A stretch of DNA of 46,041 bases from an uncultured Bacteroidota bacterium (GCA_903865435.1 CAIPJS010000068.1:1-46041); one strand, 5' to 3'; shown: positions 16,984-26,502, counted from the first letter of the stretch. Notes: generated by a model not told the origin, from the sequence alone. Numbers and translations are program-made.

Positions 16984-19389
16984 ATGCATTTTGACCCCTA
17001 TTTTTGTCAAATGGAATCCACCCTAGATGCTGCAGTTGCTCAAGACATGCTCTCCTTTGAGGCATTTCGGAACTCTGTTATTGCCGATTATAAAATGGCC
17101 TTAATGAGTAGAGAAGTAAGTTTGTTAGGCAGACGTGAAGTTTTAACAGGCAAAGCAAAGTTTGGAATTTTTGGAGATGGAAAAGAAGTGGCGCAAGTGG
17201 CCTTAGCTAAATTTTTTCAAAAAGGTGATTTTAGAAGTGGTTATTACAGAGATCAAACATTCATGTTTGCTTTAGGTGTAGCCAATGTTGAAGATTATTT
17301 TTCCCAATTGTATGCAGATGTATACAACGATCCTTTTAGCGGCGGAAAAAATATGAATGCCCATTTTGCAACAGAATTTGTAAATAAAAATGGGCAATGG
17401 ACAAAGTTGGCAGACAGTTATAATATTTCTGCAGACATTGCACCTACAGCAGGACAAATGGTGCGTGGATTGGGTATGGCTTTTGCTTCCAATTGTTTTA
17501 GAGATTCAAAATACAAAGAACAATTTGCTCATTTAAGTAATAATGGAAACGAAGTTTGTTTTTGTACCATTGGAGATGCAAGTACCTCTGAAGGTCATTT
17601 TTGGGAAGTAGTGAATGCAGCAGGGGTATTGCAAGTGCCGCTAGCCATTTTTGTATATGATGATGGATATGGCATTTCTGTACCAACGCATTTGCAAACT
17701 ACCAAAGGTTCTATTTCAGAAGCATTGAAAGGCTTTGAAACAGAAAAAGGCAGTAACGGTATTAAAATATATACAGTCAAAGGATGGGACTATGCCGCTT
17801 TATGTGAAACTTTTGAAGAAGGCATTTCCTTTACTAGAGAAACACATACGCCTGTATTATTTCATGTTCAAGAAATGACACAACCACAGGGGCATTCTAC
17901 TAGCGGTAGTCATGAAAGGTATAAGTCATCTGAAAGACTTCAGTGGGAAAGAGAATGGGATTGCAATAAAAAAATGAGAGAGTGGTTATTGGTAAATGAA
18001 CTTGCTACAGAAGATGCATTACAAACTTTAGAGACCGAAGTAAAACAAGAAGTTCGTTTATTGAAATTAGCTGCTTGGGAAAAATACATTGCACCCATCA
18101 AAGAAAAAATAATTCAAGGCGTTCAATTGGTGCAAGAAGGCTTGAATGAAACAGATTTAAAAACTGCGGTGGAGTTGGTGCATGATTTGATGCAAAGTAG
18201 AGAGCCATTAAAGAGAGATATTTTTAGAGCACTCCATTTGGTACTTGAAAAAATTCCGCAACATCCCAACGCAAAAGCCATTCATGCATTTTTAGATCAT
18301 TATTATCAACAAGAAGCGCCTTTCTATAGCAAAGATTTATACAACGAAGGCCCATTGAGTACATTGAATGTTTCTGTAGTGGATCCAATTTATCCGGCAG
18401 ATGCACCAACATTAAATGGTTATGAAGTTTTGAATCATTATTTTGATGCACTTTTTGAACAAAATCCATTGGTTTATGCTTTTGGCGAAGACTTAGGAAA
18501 TATTGGAGATGTGAACCAAGGGTTTGCTGGGTTGCAATTGAAACATGGTGTTGATCGTATTTTTGATACCGGTATCAGAGAACAATCTATCATAGGACAA
18601 GCGCATGGTATGGCCATGAGAGGTCTGCGTCCGATTGCCGAAATCCAATACTTAGATTATTTATTATATGGTATACAAACATTAAGTGATGATATCTCCA
18701 CCTTACATTATCGCAGCAATGGTTTACAAAGCAGTCCTGTAATTATTAGAACAAGGGGCCATCGTTTAGAAGGTATATTTCATAGTGGTTCACCCATGGG
18801 TGTTATTGTGAATGCATTAAGAGGGATGTATGTTTGTGTGCCAAGAAATATGGTGCAAGCAGTGGGTATGTACAATACTTTATTGCGCGGCAATGACCCA
18901 GCATTATTAATTGAATGCTTGAATGGCTATCGATTAAAAGAAACCATGCCTTCCAATATCACCGATTTTACGGTGCCATTGGGCAAGCCTGAAATTTTAA
19001 AAGAGGGCAATGATATTACCATTGTTTCTTATGGTTCTACATTAAGAATTATTGAAGATGCAGCCCTTCGATTAAATGATATGGGCATTGATTGTGAAAT
19101 TATAGATGTGCAAACATTATTGCCTTTTGACATCAATCATCAAATAGTAGCGTCGCTTAAAAAAACAAATCGCATTATTTTTATTGACGAAGATGTGCCA
19201 GGTGGGGCAAGTGCGTATATGTATCAAAACGTAATTGAATTACAAGGCGGTTATCGTTGGTTGGATGTGGCAGCAAGAACCCTAAGTGCCAAAGCGCATC
19301 GTCCTGCATTTGCAAGCGATGGAGATTATTTCTCTAAACCCAATACAGAGGAAATTATTAAAGTGATTAAAGAGATGCTGTCTGAATAA
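16984..19389 (+). CDS. Fused alpha/beta 2-oxoacid (branched-chain type) dehydrogenase E1
   Basis: The 801-residue protein joins an E1 alpha domain (about 20-340) to an E1 beta domain (about 470-795). The alpha part has the thiamine diphosphate motif GDASTSEGHFWEVVN with YDDGYGIS. The beta part has FGEDLGNIGDVNQGFAGL, DTGIREQSIIGQAHGMAMRG and GHRLEGIFHSGSPMG. A roughly 130-residue helical linker lies between. It decarboxylates a 2-oxoacid and passes the acyl group to lipoyl-E2; branched-chain 2-oxoacid is the best family match, but pyruvate is possible. No E2 or E3 gene is nearby. The start could be 16984 or the ATG at 17011; the first gives nine extra residues with no family support. Confidence 0.92.
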   Translation: MHFDPYFCQMESTLDAAVAQDMLSFEAFRNSVIADYKMALMSREVSLLGRREVLTGKAKFGIFGDGKEVAQVALAKFFQKGDFRSGYYRDQTFMFALGVANVEDYFSQLYADVYNDPFSGGKNMNAHFATEFVNKNGQWTKLADSYNISADIAPTAGQMVRGLGMAFASNCFRDSKYKEQFAHLSNNGNEVCFCTIGDASTSEGHFWEVVNAAGVLQVPLAIFVYDDGYGISVPTHLQTTKGSISEALKGFETEKGSNGIKIYTVKGWDYAALCETFEEGISFTRETHTPVLFHVQEMTQPQGHSTSGSHERYKSSERLQWEREWDCNKKMREWLLVNELATEDALQTLETEVKQEVRLLKLAAWEKYIAPIKEKIIQGVQLVQEGLNETDLKTAVELVHDLMQSREPLKRDIFRALHLVLEKIPQHPNAKAIHAFLDHYYQQEAPFYSKDLYNEGPLSTLNVSVVDPIYPADAPTLNGYEVLNHYFDALFEQNPLVYAFGEDLGNIGDVNQGFAGLQLKHGVDRIFDTGIREQSIIGQAHGMAMRGLRPIAEIQYLDYLLYGIQTLSDDISTLHYRSNGLQSSPVIIRTRGHRLEGIFHSGSPMGVIVNALRGMYVCVPRNMVQAVGMYNTLLRGNDPALLIECLNGYRLKETMPSNITDFTVPLGKPEILKEGNDITIVSYGSTLRIIEDAALRLNDMGIDCEIIDVQTLLPFDINHQIVASLKKTNRIIFIDEDVPGGASAYMYQNVIELQGGYRWLDVAARTLSAKAHRPAFASDGDYFSKPNTEEIIKVIKEMLSE

Positions 19390-19403
19390 AGCAGACGATC
19401 TAT

Positions 19404-19664
19404 TTAGTGAATGGTACTAGATAAATGATAGCCTTCTAATTTTTGCGTTTGTTCTACCGATCCCAATCTAAATTTTATTGAAACCTTGGTTTGCTTTTGT
19501 AAAGCTCTTTCGGTATTGCAAAAGAATCCTGTTTGAGTAGTGTAGTAATTGGCAGGCACTTTAACCTCGGTTCTAGTGGCATACATATTAAATACAGGTG
19601 TCGTGGTGTCTTTTAATTTTGGTAAAAGGAAGCCTGCTAATAGGATTGTGTTAATGATTTGCAT
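19404..19664 (-). CDS. Small exported hypothetical protein with 'FFC...RLGS...LEG' pattern
   Basis: This 86-residue protein has a short hydrophobic N-terminus (MQIINTILLAGFLLP) but no clear cleavage site. The body has 'TGFFCNTERALQKQTKVSIKF', then RLGSVEQTQKLEGYHL. I recall the same ordered pattern (FFC, ...KxTK, ..RLGS, ..LEG) in short hypothetical proteins of Chitinophagaceae, which supports it as a real gene. It converges with the E1 gene, which ends 14 bases away. No function can be given. Confidence 0.6.
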   Translation of the reverse strand: MQIINTILLAGFLLPKLKDTTTPVFNMYATRTEVKVPANYYTTQTGFFCNTERALQKQTKVSIKFRLGSVEQTQKLEGYHLSSTIH

Positions 19665-19692
19665 AAAGTATCAGAATAAAAGTGATCTAGAA

Positions 19693-19720
19693 TTTCGAAA
19701 AATTTTTTAATTTTTCGAAA
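19693..19720. other. Perfect 12-bp AT-rich stem-loop
   Basis: The arms at 19693-19704 and 19709-19720 are perfectly complementary, with a 4-base loop. The stem is almost all A/T with a TCGA near each end. It sits downstream of the YebC gene and upstream of the small hypothetical gene. The lack of a clear U tract after it on the minus strand makes a classical terminator uncertain; it may be an attenuating hairpin. Confidence 0.55.
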
Positions 19721-19738
19721 AAAATCATTTAAAACAAC

Positions 19739-20461
19739 CTACCCCATGTTGTGAAACACTTTGTTTACGTCTTCGTCTTCCTCTAACCTTTCAATTAATT
19801 TACTAATGTCTTCAGCTTGTTCATCTGTAACAGGAACGGTTGTAGTAGGAATCCACTCTAATTCAGCACTGATGGGATGTAAATTTTTATCTTCTAATGC
19901 TTTTTGTAAACTACCAAAATCGGTGAAGGCGCAACGTAAAACAATAATCGTATTTTCATTGTCGTCTGAACTTTCGCCCAATTCATCTAGGCCATGATCA
20001 ATCAATTCTAATTCCAAATCGTCCATATGTAAACCTTCGGGTTTTAATTTAAACACACCCATTTTTTTAAATTGAAAACTTACGCTTCCCGAATTACCCA
20101 AAGTACCATGTCCTTTATTAAAATGACTTTTAACATTGGCCACCGTTCTTACATGATTGTCGGTAGCAGTTTCTACTAATAATGCCACACCATGTGGCGC
20201 GTAGCCTTCGTACAATATTTCTTCATAGTTGCTGGTGTCTTTCCCCATGGCTCTTTTGATAGCCGCTTCCACACGATCCTTGGGCATGCCTACACTTCTT
20301 GCATTTTGATAGCATCTTCTTAAAGCAGGATTGTCATCAGGATTTGGACCGCTTGCCTTTACTGCAATCACAATCTCTTTACCAATTCTGGTAAATTGCT
20401 TGGCCATACGATCAAATCTTTTGAACATCGTGGCTTTTCTTACTTCAAATATTCTTCCCAT
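19739..20461 (-). CDS. YebC/PmpR-family protein
   Basis: The 240-residue protein begins [23 protein letters not shown] and continues with '[22 protein letters not shown]', the family's conserved N-terminal region with basic residues. A central '[24 protein letters not shown]' and an acidic C-terminal tail follow. YebC-family proteins are described as transcriptional regulators in some bacteria and, in more recent work, as translation factors that help ribosomes through proline-rich stretches. Which applies here is not deducible. The start at 20461 is preferred over the alternative at 20485 because the family begins MGR-like and a -7 box sits at 20483-20490, inside the longer version. Confidence 0.93.
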   Translation of the reverse strand: MGRIFEVRKATMFKRFDRMAKQFTRIGKEIVIAVKASGPNPDDNPALRRCYQNARSVGMPKDRVEAAIKRAMGKDTSNYEEILYEGYAPHGVALLVETATDNHVRTVANVKSHFNKGHGTLGNSGSVSFQFKKMGVFKLKPEGLHMDDLELELIDHGLDELGESSDDNENTIIVLRCAFTDFGSLQKALEDKNLHPISAELEWIPTTTVPVTDEQAEDISKLIERLEEDEDVNKVFHNMG

Positions 20462-20482
20462 AATCAATCGGTTTAAGGACTG

Positions 20483-20490
20483 CAAAAATA
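20483..20490 (-). promoter_or_regulatory. Candidate -7 promoter box for the YebC gene
   Basis: On the minus strand the sequence TATTTTTG fits TAnnTTTG exactly and ends 21 bases before the start at 20461. No clear -33 TTG at the usual spacing is visible. Such a box occurs by chance in AT-rich DNA, so this is a weak call. Confidence 0.4.
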
Positions 20491-20494
20491 AGGT

Positions 20495-20527
20495 AAAAAA
20501 AATAGTCCCGATTGCTCAGGACTATTT
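20495..20527 (-). terminator. Intrinsic terminator of the APC permease gene
   Basis: A 9-bp inverted repeat (20500-20508 with 20519-20527) is followed on the minus strand by eight U. It sits 18 bases after the permease stop and just before the YebC gene. Confidence 0.85.
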
Positions 20528-20545
20528 AATATAATTTATATGATT

Positions 20546-22039
20546 TTACTTGTTCAAGTTGCTATGTTTACGACCGTATGCAAAGTAAACTACTAAGCCT
20601 AAAGCCATCCATCCAAAAGCAACTTTAAGTGTTTGGGAGTCCAATGCACAAATCATGGCCAAACAAATCACAGCACCCAAAATTGGCACCAACGGCACCA
20701 ATGGAGTTTTAAACGGACGCTCCATATTGGGAGATTTGCGTCTTAAAATCCAAACGCCAGCACTTACCAATACAAATGCAAATAGCGTACCAAATGAGGT
20801 TAAGTCGCCCGCAACGCTTCCAGGAACAAAAGCAGCAAAGGCGCCAACGAATAAAAATAAAATCCAGTTAGACTTATAAGGTGTTCTGAATTTAGGATGT
20901 AATTCTGAGAAAACTTTTGGTAACAATCCGTCATTGGCCATAGAATAGAAAACACGAGATTGGCCCATCAACATCACTAATATAACAGAACTAAATCCTG
21001 CTAAAATAGCTACGGTAACAGCAGTGGCCAACCAGCCATAGCCAGTCATATAGGTTGAAATGGCATAAGCAACAGATGCTTCACGACCTTTTAATGGATC
21101 AACAAAATCTTTCCAATTGGCAACGCCAGTTAAAACGTGTCCAAATAAAATGTACAAAATAGTACATACCACTAAGGAACCTAAAATTCCAATGGGCATA
21201 TCTCTTTTTGGATTTTTTGCTTCTTGTGCTGCAGTAGATACGGCATCAAAACCAATAAAAGCAAAAAATACAATGGCTGCACCACCCAAAACGCCACCCC
21301 ATCCGTGTTTGAAAGCACCTGAATAATCGGCAATTACTTTTCCAGAAGCGTCAATCAATGGAGGTTGATTGGCAGGAATGAAATAAGGGGTATGATTTTC
21401 TGGTCTAATAAAATGCCAGCCTAAAATAATAAATAAAATAACAATGGCTACTTTGATAAATACAATCACAGCATTTACGATAGCGGATTCTTGTGTTCCT
21501 TTAATTAGTAATAAAGTCAACAATAATAAAATGACTAACGCAGGTGCATTCATCATGCCATGATGTAAAACACCAGCGGTGTCTGTTACACTTTCGAGTG
21601 GGGAATGGCTCCATTCATAGGGGATACCTCCTCCCAGCAGTTTATTTAAATATTCACTCCAAGCAATAGAAACAGTAGCTGCGCCTAATGCATATTCCAT
21701 AATTAAAGCCCATCCAATAATCCAGGCCACCGTCTCACCCATGGTGACATAAGAATAAGCATATGCACTTCCTGAAATAGGAATCATAGCAGCAAATTCT
21801 GCATAGCACAATCCTGCAAAGGCGCAACCAATGGCTGCAACTATAAATGATAAGGTTACTGCTGGTCCAGCTGCTTGTCCAGCTGCTGCTGCAGTTCTAA
21901 CAAACAAGCCTGCACCAATAATCGCACCCACGCCCAATGCAACTAAGTTACCGGCGCCCAATGTACGTTTTAGTCCTTTGCCACCATCCTCGGCTTGGGC
22001 CAACATTGCAGTTAAATCCTTCTTTCTAAATAAACTCAT
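20546..22039 (-). CDS. APC-superfamily amino acid permease
   Basis: This 497-residue protein has about 12 or more membrane segments. It carries the APC motif GVGAIIGAGLFVRTAAAAGQAAGP in the first membrane segment and 'CYAEFAAMIPISGSAYAYSYVTMGE' in the third, which is the classic permease consensus. A later 'FFAFIGFDAVSTAAQEAKNPKRDMPIGI' segment matches the cationic amino acid transporter (CAT) branch. Its length agrees with bacterial CAT-like proteins. It imports an amino acid, by proton symport or exchange, but the substrate is uncertain. It is a single transcription unit, divergent from the symporter at 22226 and terminated by its own hairpin. Confidence 0.93.
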   Translation of the reverse strand: MSLFRKKDLTAMLAQAEDGGKGLKRTLGAGNLVALGVGAIIGAGLFVRTAAAAGQAAGPAVTLSFIVAAIGCAFAGLCYAEFAAMIPISGSAYAYSYVTMGETVAWIIGWALIMEYALGAATVSIAWSEYLNKLLGGGIPYEWSHSPLESVTDTAGVLHHGMMNAPALVILLLLTLLLIKGTQESAIVNAVIVFIKVAIVILFIILGWHFIRPENHTPYFIPANQPPLIDASGKVIADYSGAFKHGWGGVLGGAAIVFFAFIGFDAVSTAAQEAKNPKRDMPIGILGSLVVCTILYILFGHVLTGVANWKDFVDPLKGREASVAYAISTYMTGYGWLATAVTVAILAGFSSVILVMLMGQSRVFYSMANDGLLPKVFSELHPKFRTPYKSNWILFLFVGAFAAFVPGSVAGDLTSFGTLFAFVLVSAGVWILRRKSPNMERPFKTPLVPLVPILGAVICLAMICALDSQTLKVAFGWMALGLVVYFAYGRKHSNLNK

Positions 22040-22191
22040 AATGTAATTTTTCAGTTATAAATAAAACCTCCCAATAGGCGTCCTTTTTGGTTATTTGGAC
22101 TTTCCCTATTCAAAATGAAAAATAGCTCTTTTTTTGCAAAAAATTGCCCATTTTGTATAAATATCCATCCATTTTTAGGCGAATTTTTTTC

Positions 22192-22203
22192 AGACTTAAG
22201 TCT
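22192..22203. promoter_or_regulatory. 12-bp perfect palindrome upstream of symporter gene (candidate operator)
   Basis: AGACTTAAGTCT is a perfect palindrome 22 bases before the start codon at 22226. The region lies between the divergent APC permease and dicarboxylate symporter genes. It is short enough to arise by chance, so an operator role is only a possibility. Confidence 0.3.
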
Positions 22204-22225
22204 TATATTGCGTTTATAACCGCCT

Positions 22226-23473
22226 ATGAAAAAATCTAATAATTTGACGTTGTATATAGTAGTTGCAATGATTGCAGGTACTATCTTAGGATATTTTATT
22301 CATGAGCATTTCGACCATGCCAGCATCGAAGTATTCTCAAAAAATATCAAACTTTTAACCACTGTCTTTTTGCGTTTAATTCAAATGGTCATCGCGCCAT
22401 TGATTTTTACAACTTTAGTGGTAGGTATTTCAAAATTGGGAGACCTGAAAACTGTTGGACGCGTTGGAGGAAAGGCCATGCTTTGGTTTGTTACCGCTTC
22501 TTTTGTGAGTTTATTGATTGGAATGGTTTTGGTGAATATTTTAAAGCCAGGTGAAGGGATTGGATTAAGCAATGCAGATGTCACTGGCGCCAGTGATTTG
22601 ATTAGTAAAACCCAAGCTTTTAGTTTGCCCACTTTTATTGACCATGTTTTTCCAAAAAGCATGTTTGAGGCTTTGGCCAATAATGAAATTTTACAAATAG
22701 TCATTTTTAGTGTGTTCTTTGGGGTGGCTGCTGCAGCCATGGGTAAAAAAACAGAAGGCTTGATATTGGCTTTTGATAATGGTGCTCATATCATTCTTAA
22801 AATGGTAGGCTATGTAATGAACTTCGCACCCATTGGTGTATTTGGAGCCATTGCTTCAGTCATTGCTACCAAGGGCTTGTCTATCTTTCTATTTTACGGA
22901 AAATACTTATTTTATTTTTTAATAGGAATTGGGGTGTTGTGGATTGTTTTAATTATGGTAGGTTTTATCATCTTAAAAAAGAGAATGCCTTCGCTACTTA
23001 AAATTATTACCAACCCATTGGTGATTGCGTTTAGTACCACAAGTAGTGAAGCCGTCTTTCCAAAATTAACAGAAGAGCTAGTGAGATTTGGTTGCAAGGA
23101 CAAAATTGTTTCATTCATTTTGCCATTGGGTTATTCATTTAATTTAGACGGAAGCATGATGTACATGACTTTTGCGAGTATGGCTATTGCACAAGCCTAT
23201 GGCATTCATTTAGATTTGGGTACGCAATTAACTATGTTATTGGTACTGATGTTAACCAGCAAAGGAATGGCAGGTTTGCCAAGAGCTTCCTTGGTAGTGG
23301 TTACTGCTACTTGTGCAATGTTTCATATTCCACCCGAAGGCATTGCTTTAATTTTACCCATCGATCATTTTTGCGATATGTTCCGTTCTGCAACCAATGT
23401 TTTGGGCAACAGTTTAGCCACAACCGTAGTAAGCAAATGGGAGGGCTCTTTAGAAACACCAGCGCAAGCATAA
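22226..23473 (+). CDS. Dicarboxylate/amino acid:cation symporter (DAACS family)
   Basis: The 415-residue protein shows the family pattern: 'LLTTVFLRLIQMVIAPLIFTTLVVGI' (TM2-3), a serine-rich hairpin-1 region 'FSTTSSEAVFPKL' and the tip and TM8 motif 'LPLGYSFNLDGSMMYMTFASMAIAQ'. A following 'LMLTSKGMAGLPRASLVVVTA' and 'LILPIDHFCDMFRSATNVLGNSLATTVV' carry the substrate- and cation-binding residues. It should import C4-dicarboxylates, glutamate or aspartate by Na+ or H+ symport. It is the first of four genes on the plus strand with gaps of 9, 16 and 10 bases, so an operon is likely. Confidence 0.94.
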   Translation: MKKSNNLTLYIVVAMIAGTILGYFIHEHFDHASIEVFSKNIKLLTTVFLRLIQMVIAPLIFTTLVVGISKLGDLKTVGRVGGKAMLWFVTASFVSLLIGMVLVNILKPGEGIGLSNADVTGASDLISKTQAFSLPTFIDHVFPKSMFEALANNEILQIVIFSVFFGVAAAAMGKKTEGLILAFDNGAHIILKMVGYVMNFAPIGVFGAIASVIATKGLSIFLFYGKYLFYFLIGIGVLWIVLIMVGFIILKKRMPSLLKIITNPLVIAFSTTSSEAVFPKLTEELVRFGCKDKIVSFILPLGYSFNLDGSMMYMTFASMAIAQAYGIHLDLGTQLTMLLVLMLTSKGMAGLPRASLVVVTATCAMFHIPPEGIALILPIDHFCDMFRSATNVLGNSLATTVVSKWEGSLETPAQA

Positions 23474-23482
23474 TATAAAACT

Positions 23483-24154
23483 ATGATTCAATTATTGGAT
23501 GCCTTTCATTGGAGTCAATTATTGCAACCACAATATTATATTGAAAATGGAGGTTTGTGGTTGTTGTTATTTGTGGTGTTTGCCGAAACAGGTTTATTTT
23601 TTGGCTTTTTCTTGCCGGGAGATAGTTTGCTTTTTGTAGCAGGTATTTACAGTGCACCATTGGCTGCGCAAATTTTTGTAAGTGAAAACGAATGGATGAA
23701 TTTGTTGGTATTGTTTTCTTTTATATCAGTTGCAGGCATTTTAGGAAATTACATTGGTTATCGAATTGGCAATAAAGTGGGTCCAGCCATGTATGATTGG
23801 AAAGAGAATCTCTTGTTTAAGAAAAGATATTTGGTGCAAGCGCATGATTTTTATGAGAAGCATGGAGGTCGTGCTATTGTGATTGCTAGATTCATTCCTA
23901 TTGTGCGCACATTTGCACCCATTGTAGCAGGAATTGTGAAGATGGATAAGCATAAATTTATTTATAATAATGTGGTAGGCTGCATTGCTTGGGTAGCCAC
24001 CATGCTATGTGCAGGACATTTTTTACAATCCTATATTTTAAATCACTTTCAATTTGATTTAAAAAAACATTTAGAAGTAATTGTGTTGGGAATTGTTTTT
24101 GTGACTACGGCTCCTGTAATTTTTCAAGTACTTAAACACCGTACCAATAAATAA
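23483..24154 (+). CDS. DedA-family membrane protein
   Basis: This 223-residue protein has several membrane segments and the DedA signature: 'FAETGLFFGFFLPGDSLLFVAGI' (residues about 34-57), G-[FY]-x-x-G-[RN] in 'GYRIGNKVGP', and 'HGGRAIVIARFIPIVRTFAPIVAGI' near 130-155. DedA proteins are linked to lipid-carrier recycling and membrane homeostasis in bacteria. Its place between two transporter genes and before a GT9 glycosyltransferase gene fits a cell-envelope role. The gap to the upstream gene is 9 bases. Confidence 0.93.
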   Translation: MIQLLDAFHWSQLLQPQYYIENGGLWLLLFVVFAETGLFFGFFLPGDSLLFVAGIYSAPLAAQIFVSENEWMNLLVLFSFISVAGILGNYIGYRIGNKVGPAMYDWKENLLFKKRYLVQAHDFYEKHGGRAIVIARFIPIVRTFAPIVAGIVKMDKHKFIYNNVVGCIAWVATMLCAGHFLQSYILNHFQFDLKKHLEVIVLGIVFVTTAPVIFQVLKHRTNK

Positions 24155-24170
24155 ATTTTATTAAAAACGT

Positions 24171-25421
24171 ATGACTACTAATAAACAAATCGGACTCTTG
24201 TCCTTACCAGTTTTTGTTGCCGCCTTAGGTTATTTTGTAGATGTGTATGATTTGTTATTGTTTACCATTGTAAGACAACCCAGTGTGATGAGTTTAGGCG
24301 CTACTGCAGAAACCATTATAGTGGACAGTGCCCATATCATTAACTGGCAGATGTCGGGTTTATTGATCGGTGGCATTTTATGGGGCGTATTGGGAGATAA
24401 GAAAGGAAGATTAAAAGTGTTGTTTGGATCTATCATATTGTATTCTGTTGCCAATTTTTTAACCTCATTTGTGCATACCGTCGATCAATATGCTTATTGT
24501 AGATTTTTAGGCGGCATTGGATTGGCAGGTGAATTGGGGGCAGGCATTACTTTGGTTTCAGAAATGTTGCCTAAAAACAAAAGAGGTATTGGTACTTCCA
24601 TGGTAGCAGGGATTGGTTTATTCGGCGCCGTATTTGCTTATTTTACATTTAAAGCTACTTCCGATTGGAGATTGTGTTATCAAATAGGAGGGGTGCTTGG
24701 GTTTTTCTTATTAATTCTTCGTGTTAAAGTGGCCGAGTCCTTTATGTTTGAATCTGCGAAAGTGGCTAAGATTTCTAAAGGAAATTTTTTAATGTTTTTT
24801 ACTTCTTACAAACGTTTTTCAAAATACATCAAAGCTATTTTAATTGGTTTGCCTACATGGTTTGTGATAGGTGTGATGGTAAATTATAGCAATAAATTCG
24901 CAAGCAGCTTGTATGTCGTTAATTTAATTGACTCTGGCAAGTCGGTTATGTTTGCCTATGTGGGTATTGCTACTGGTGATTTATTGATTGGTTATGTGAG
25001 TCAATATTTTAAAAGCAGAAAAAAGGCCTTACTCTTATTTTATACTTTTAGTGTCATTGGGATGGTTTTGTTTTTTAGCAATTTCAATAATACCGACGAC
25101 AGAATGTATGCCATTTGCACTTTCTTAGGTTTTAGTACGGGCTATTGGGCCATTTTCAATACCATGGCAGCCGAGCAGTTTGGTACCAACCTAAGAGCCA
25201 CTGCGGCCACTACTATACCGAATATGGTAAGAGGGGCCTTGCCTTTAATTAATTTTTTATTCTTAGATATATTGCAAAAGAAATTAGGCTGGAGCATTGT
25301 TCAAAGTGGCATATTTACTGGGGCTACGGTGATGTTAATTACCTTAATTGCTTTTGTTTTTACAGAGGAAACCTACCATAAGGATTTGGATTATTTGGAA
25401 TACGACCAACCACTTCCATAG
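24171..25421 (+). CDS. MFS-family transporter
   Basis: The 416-residue protein has about 12 membrane segments. Loop 2-3 carries GVLGDKKGRLKVLFGS, which is the major facilitator signature, and 'GGIGLAGELGAGITLVSEMLP' resembles the metabolite:H+ symporter branch. A C-terminal 'EETYHKDLDYLEYDQPLP' tail is cytosolic. The substrate cannot be deduced; sugar, organic acid or phosphate are all possible. It starts 16 bases after dedA and ends 10 bases before the GT9 gene. Confidence 0.9.
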   Translation: MTTNKQIGLLSLPVFVAALGYFVDVYDLLLFTIVRQPSVMSLGATAETIIVDSAHIINWQMSGLLIGGILWGVLGDKKGRLKVLFGSIILYSVANFLTSFVHTVDQYAYCRFLGGIGLAGELGAGITLVSEMLPKNKRGIGTSMVAGIGLFGAVFAYFTFKATSDWRLCYQIGGVLGFFLLILRVKVAESFMFESAKVAKISKGNFLMFFTSYKRFSKYIKAILIGLPTWFVIGVMVNYSNKFASSLYVVNLIDSGKSVMFAYVGIATGDLLIGYVSQYFKSRKKALLLFYTFSVIGMVLFFSNFNNTDDRMYAICTFLGFSTGYWAIFNTMAAEQFGTNLRATAATTIPNMVRGALPLINFLFLDILQKKLGWSIVQSGIFTGATVMLITLIAFVFTEETYHKDLDYLEYDQPLP

Positions 25422-25431
25422 TTATTAAAGT

Positions 25432-26418
25432 ATGCGTTTATTATTTATACGTTTTTCTTCTATTGGTGATATTGTACTCACTACACCGGCTATTCGTTGT
25501 GCCAAACAACAGATACCTGGGGTGGAGATCCATTTTTTAACCAAACGATCCATGGAGGATTTGGTGGCAGCCAATCCTTACATAGACCAATGTCATTATT
25601 TAGAAAGTGATGTGGATGCAACCATTGACGCATTAAAAAAAATCAAATTCGATTACATTATAGACCTGCATCACAATCTTAGAACTTGGAAAATAAAAAG
25701 TGCCTTGGGGGTAAAAGCATTCTGTTACCATAAACTAAGTTTAAAAAAGTTGTTGTTGGCCAAATTGCATATCAATCTTTTGCCTACAACACATGTTTGT
25801 GAAAGATACATTGACTCGCTAAAGTATTTCAATGTAGTGAATGATGGCAAAGGATTGGATTACTTTTTCCCAAGCAAGACTTCTTTTTCTGCAGCCAATT
25901 TACCCACCAGTCATCAAGCAGGTTTTGTGGCTTTTGTGATTGGTGCTTCTTATTTTAATAAAAAAATGCCTATTGACAAATGGATACAGTTGGCAGCAAA
26001 AATTAAAATGCCCATTGTACTCATTGGAGGCAAAGAAGATGAAATGGCGGCCACTTCAATTGCAACAAGTAATTCAATTGGCATCTACAATGCTTGTGGA
26101 AAGTACAGTATCCAAGAATCTGCAAGTATCCTTCAAATGTCAAAATTAGTTGTGTCGCATGATACTGGTTTTTTGCACATAGCAGCGGCTTTCAAAAAAC
26201 CTACCATTACTATTTGGGGAGCCACCAGTCCAGCCTTACAATTTGAAGCTTATTACCCAAGAGAAAATGCCCCTGCACATTATAATGCGCTGGTTCCCAA
26301 TTTAAATTGTCAACCTTGTAGCAAGCAAGGAGCTGGTAAATGTCCTCAAGGACATTTTGCCTGCATGCAATTACAAGACATCGATTTAGTGGCTTCTAAG
26401 GTTTTAGCATTCTTATAA
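25432..26418 (+). CDS. Glycosyltransferase family 9 (heptosyltransferase-like)
   Basis: This 328-residue protein begins MRLLFIRFSSIGDIVLTTPA, the GT9 N-terminal signature (LxxRxxxxGDxxLTTP). The C-terminal half has 'VSHDTGFLHIAAAFKKPTITIWGATSP', with the conserved HDTG and the nucleotide-sugar-binding region. After it comes a four-Cys cluster, NLNCQPCSKQGAGKCPQGHF, as in many WaaF-like proteins. It should transfer heptose or a related sugar to lipopolysaccharide core or another lipid-linked acceptor. It is the last gene of the 22226-26418 operon and ends at a bidirectional terminator. Confidence 0.92.
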   Translation: MRLLFIRFSSIGDIVLTTPAIRCAKQQIPGVEIHFLTKRSMEDLVAANPYIDQCHYLESDVDATIDALKKIKFDYIIDLHHNLRTWKIKSALGVKAFCYHKLSLKKLLLAKLHINLLPTTHVCERYIDSLKYFNVVNDGKGLDYFFPSKTSFSAANLPTSHQAGFVAFVIGASYFNKKMPIDKWIQLAAKIKMPIVLIGGKEDEMAATSIATSNSIGIYNACGKYSIQESASILQMSKLVVSHDTGFLHIAAAFKKPTITIWGATSPALQFEAYYPRENAPAHYNALVPNLNCQPCSKQGAGKCPQGHFACMQLQDIDLVASKVLAFL

Positions 26419-26438
26419 AATCATAAGTGTATCTAAAA

Positions 26439-26472
26439 AAAAGCCTTCCACGAATTTTCGCAGAAGGCTTTT
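26439..26472. terminator. Bidirectional terminator between GT9 gene and mdh
   Basis: A 10-bp inverted repeat (26439-26448 with 26463-26472) is flanked by A and T runs. The loop holds a smaller hairpin. It lies between the convergent GT9 gene (+) and mdh (-). Confidence 0.85.
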
Positions 26473-26502
26473 GTATAAATAATTTTTTATTTATTTTTTT
26501 GC

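Noticed and set aside
16999..17006. TATTTTTG matching the -7 consensus just before the E1 gene
   Set aside because: It lies inside the reading frame if the start is 16984 and would place transcription at or beyond the ATG if the start is 17011, and no -33 element is seen.
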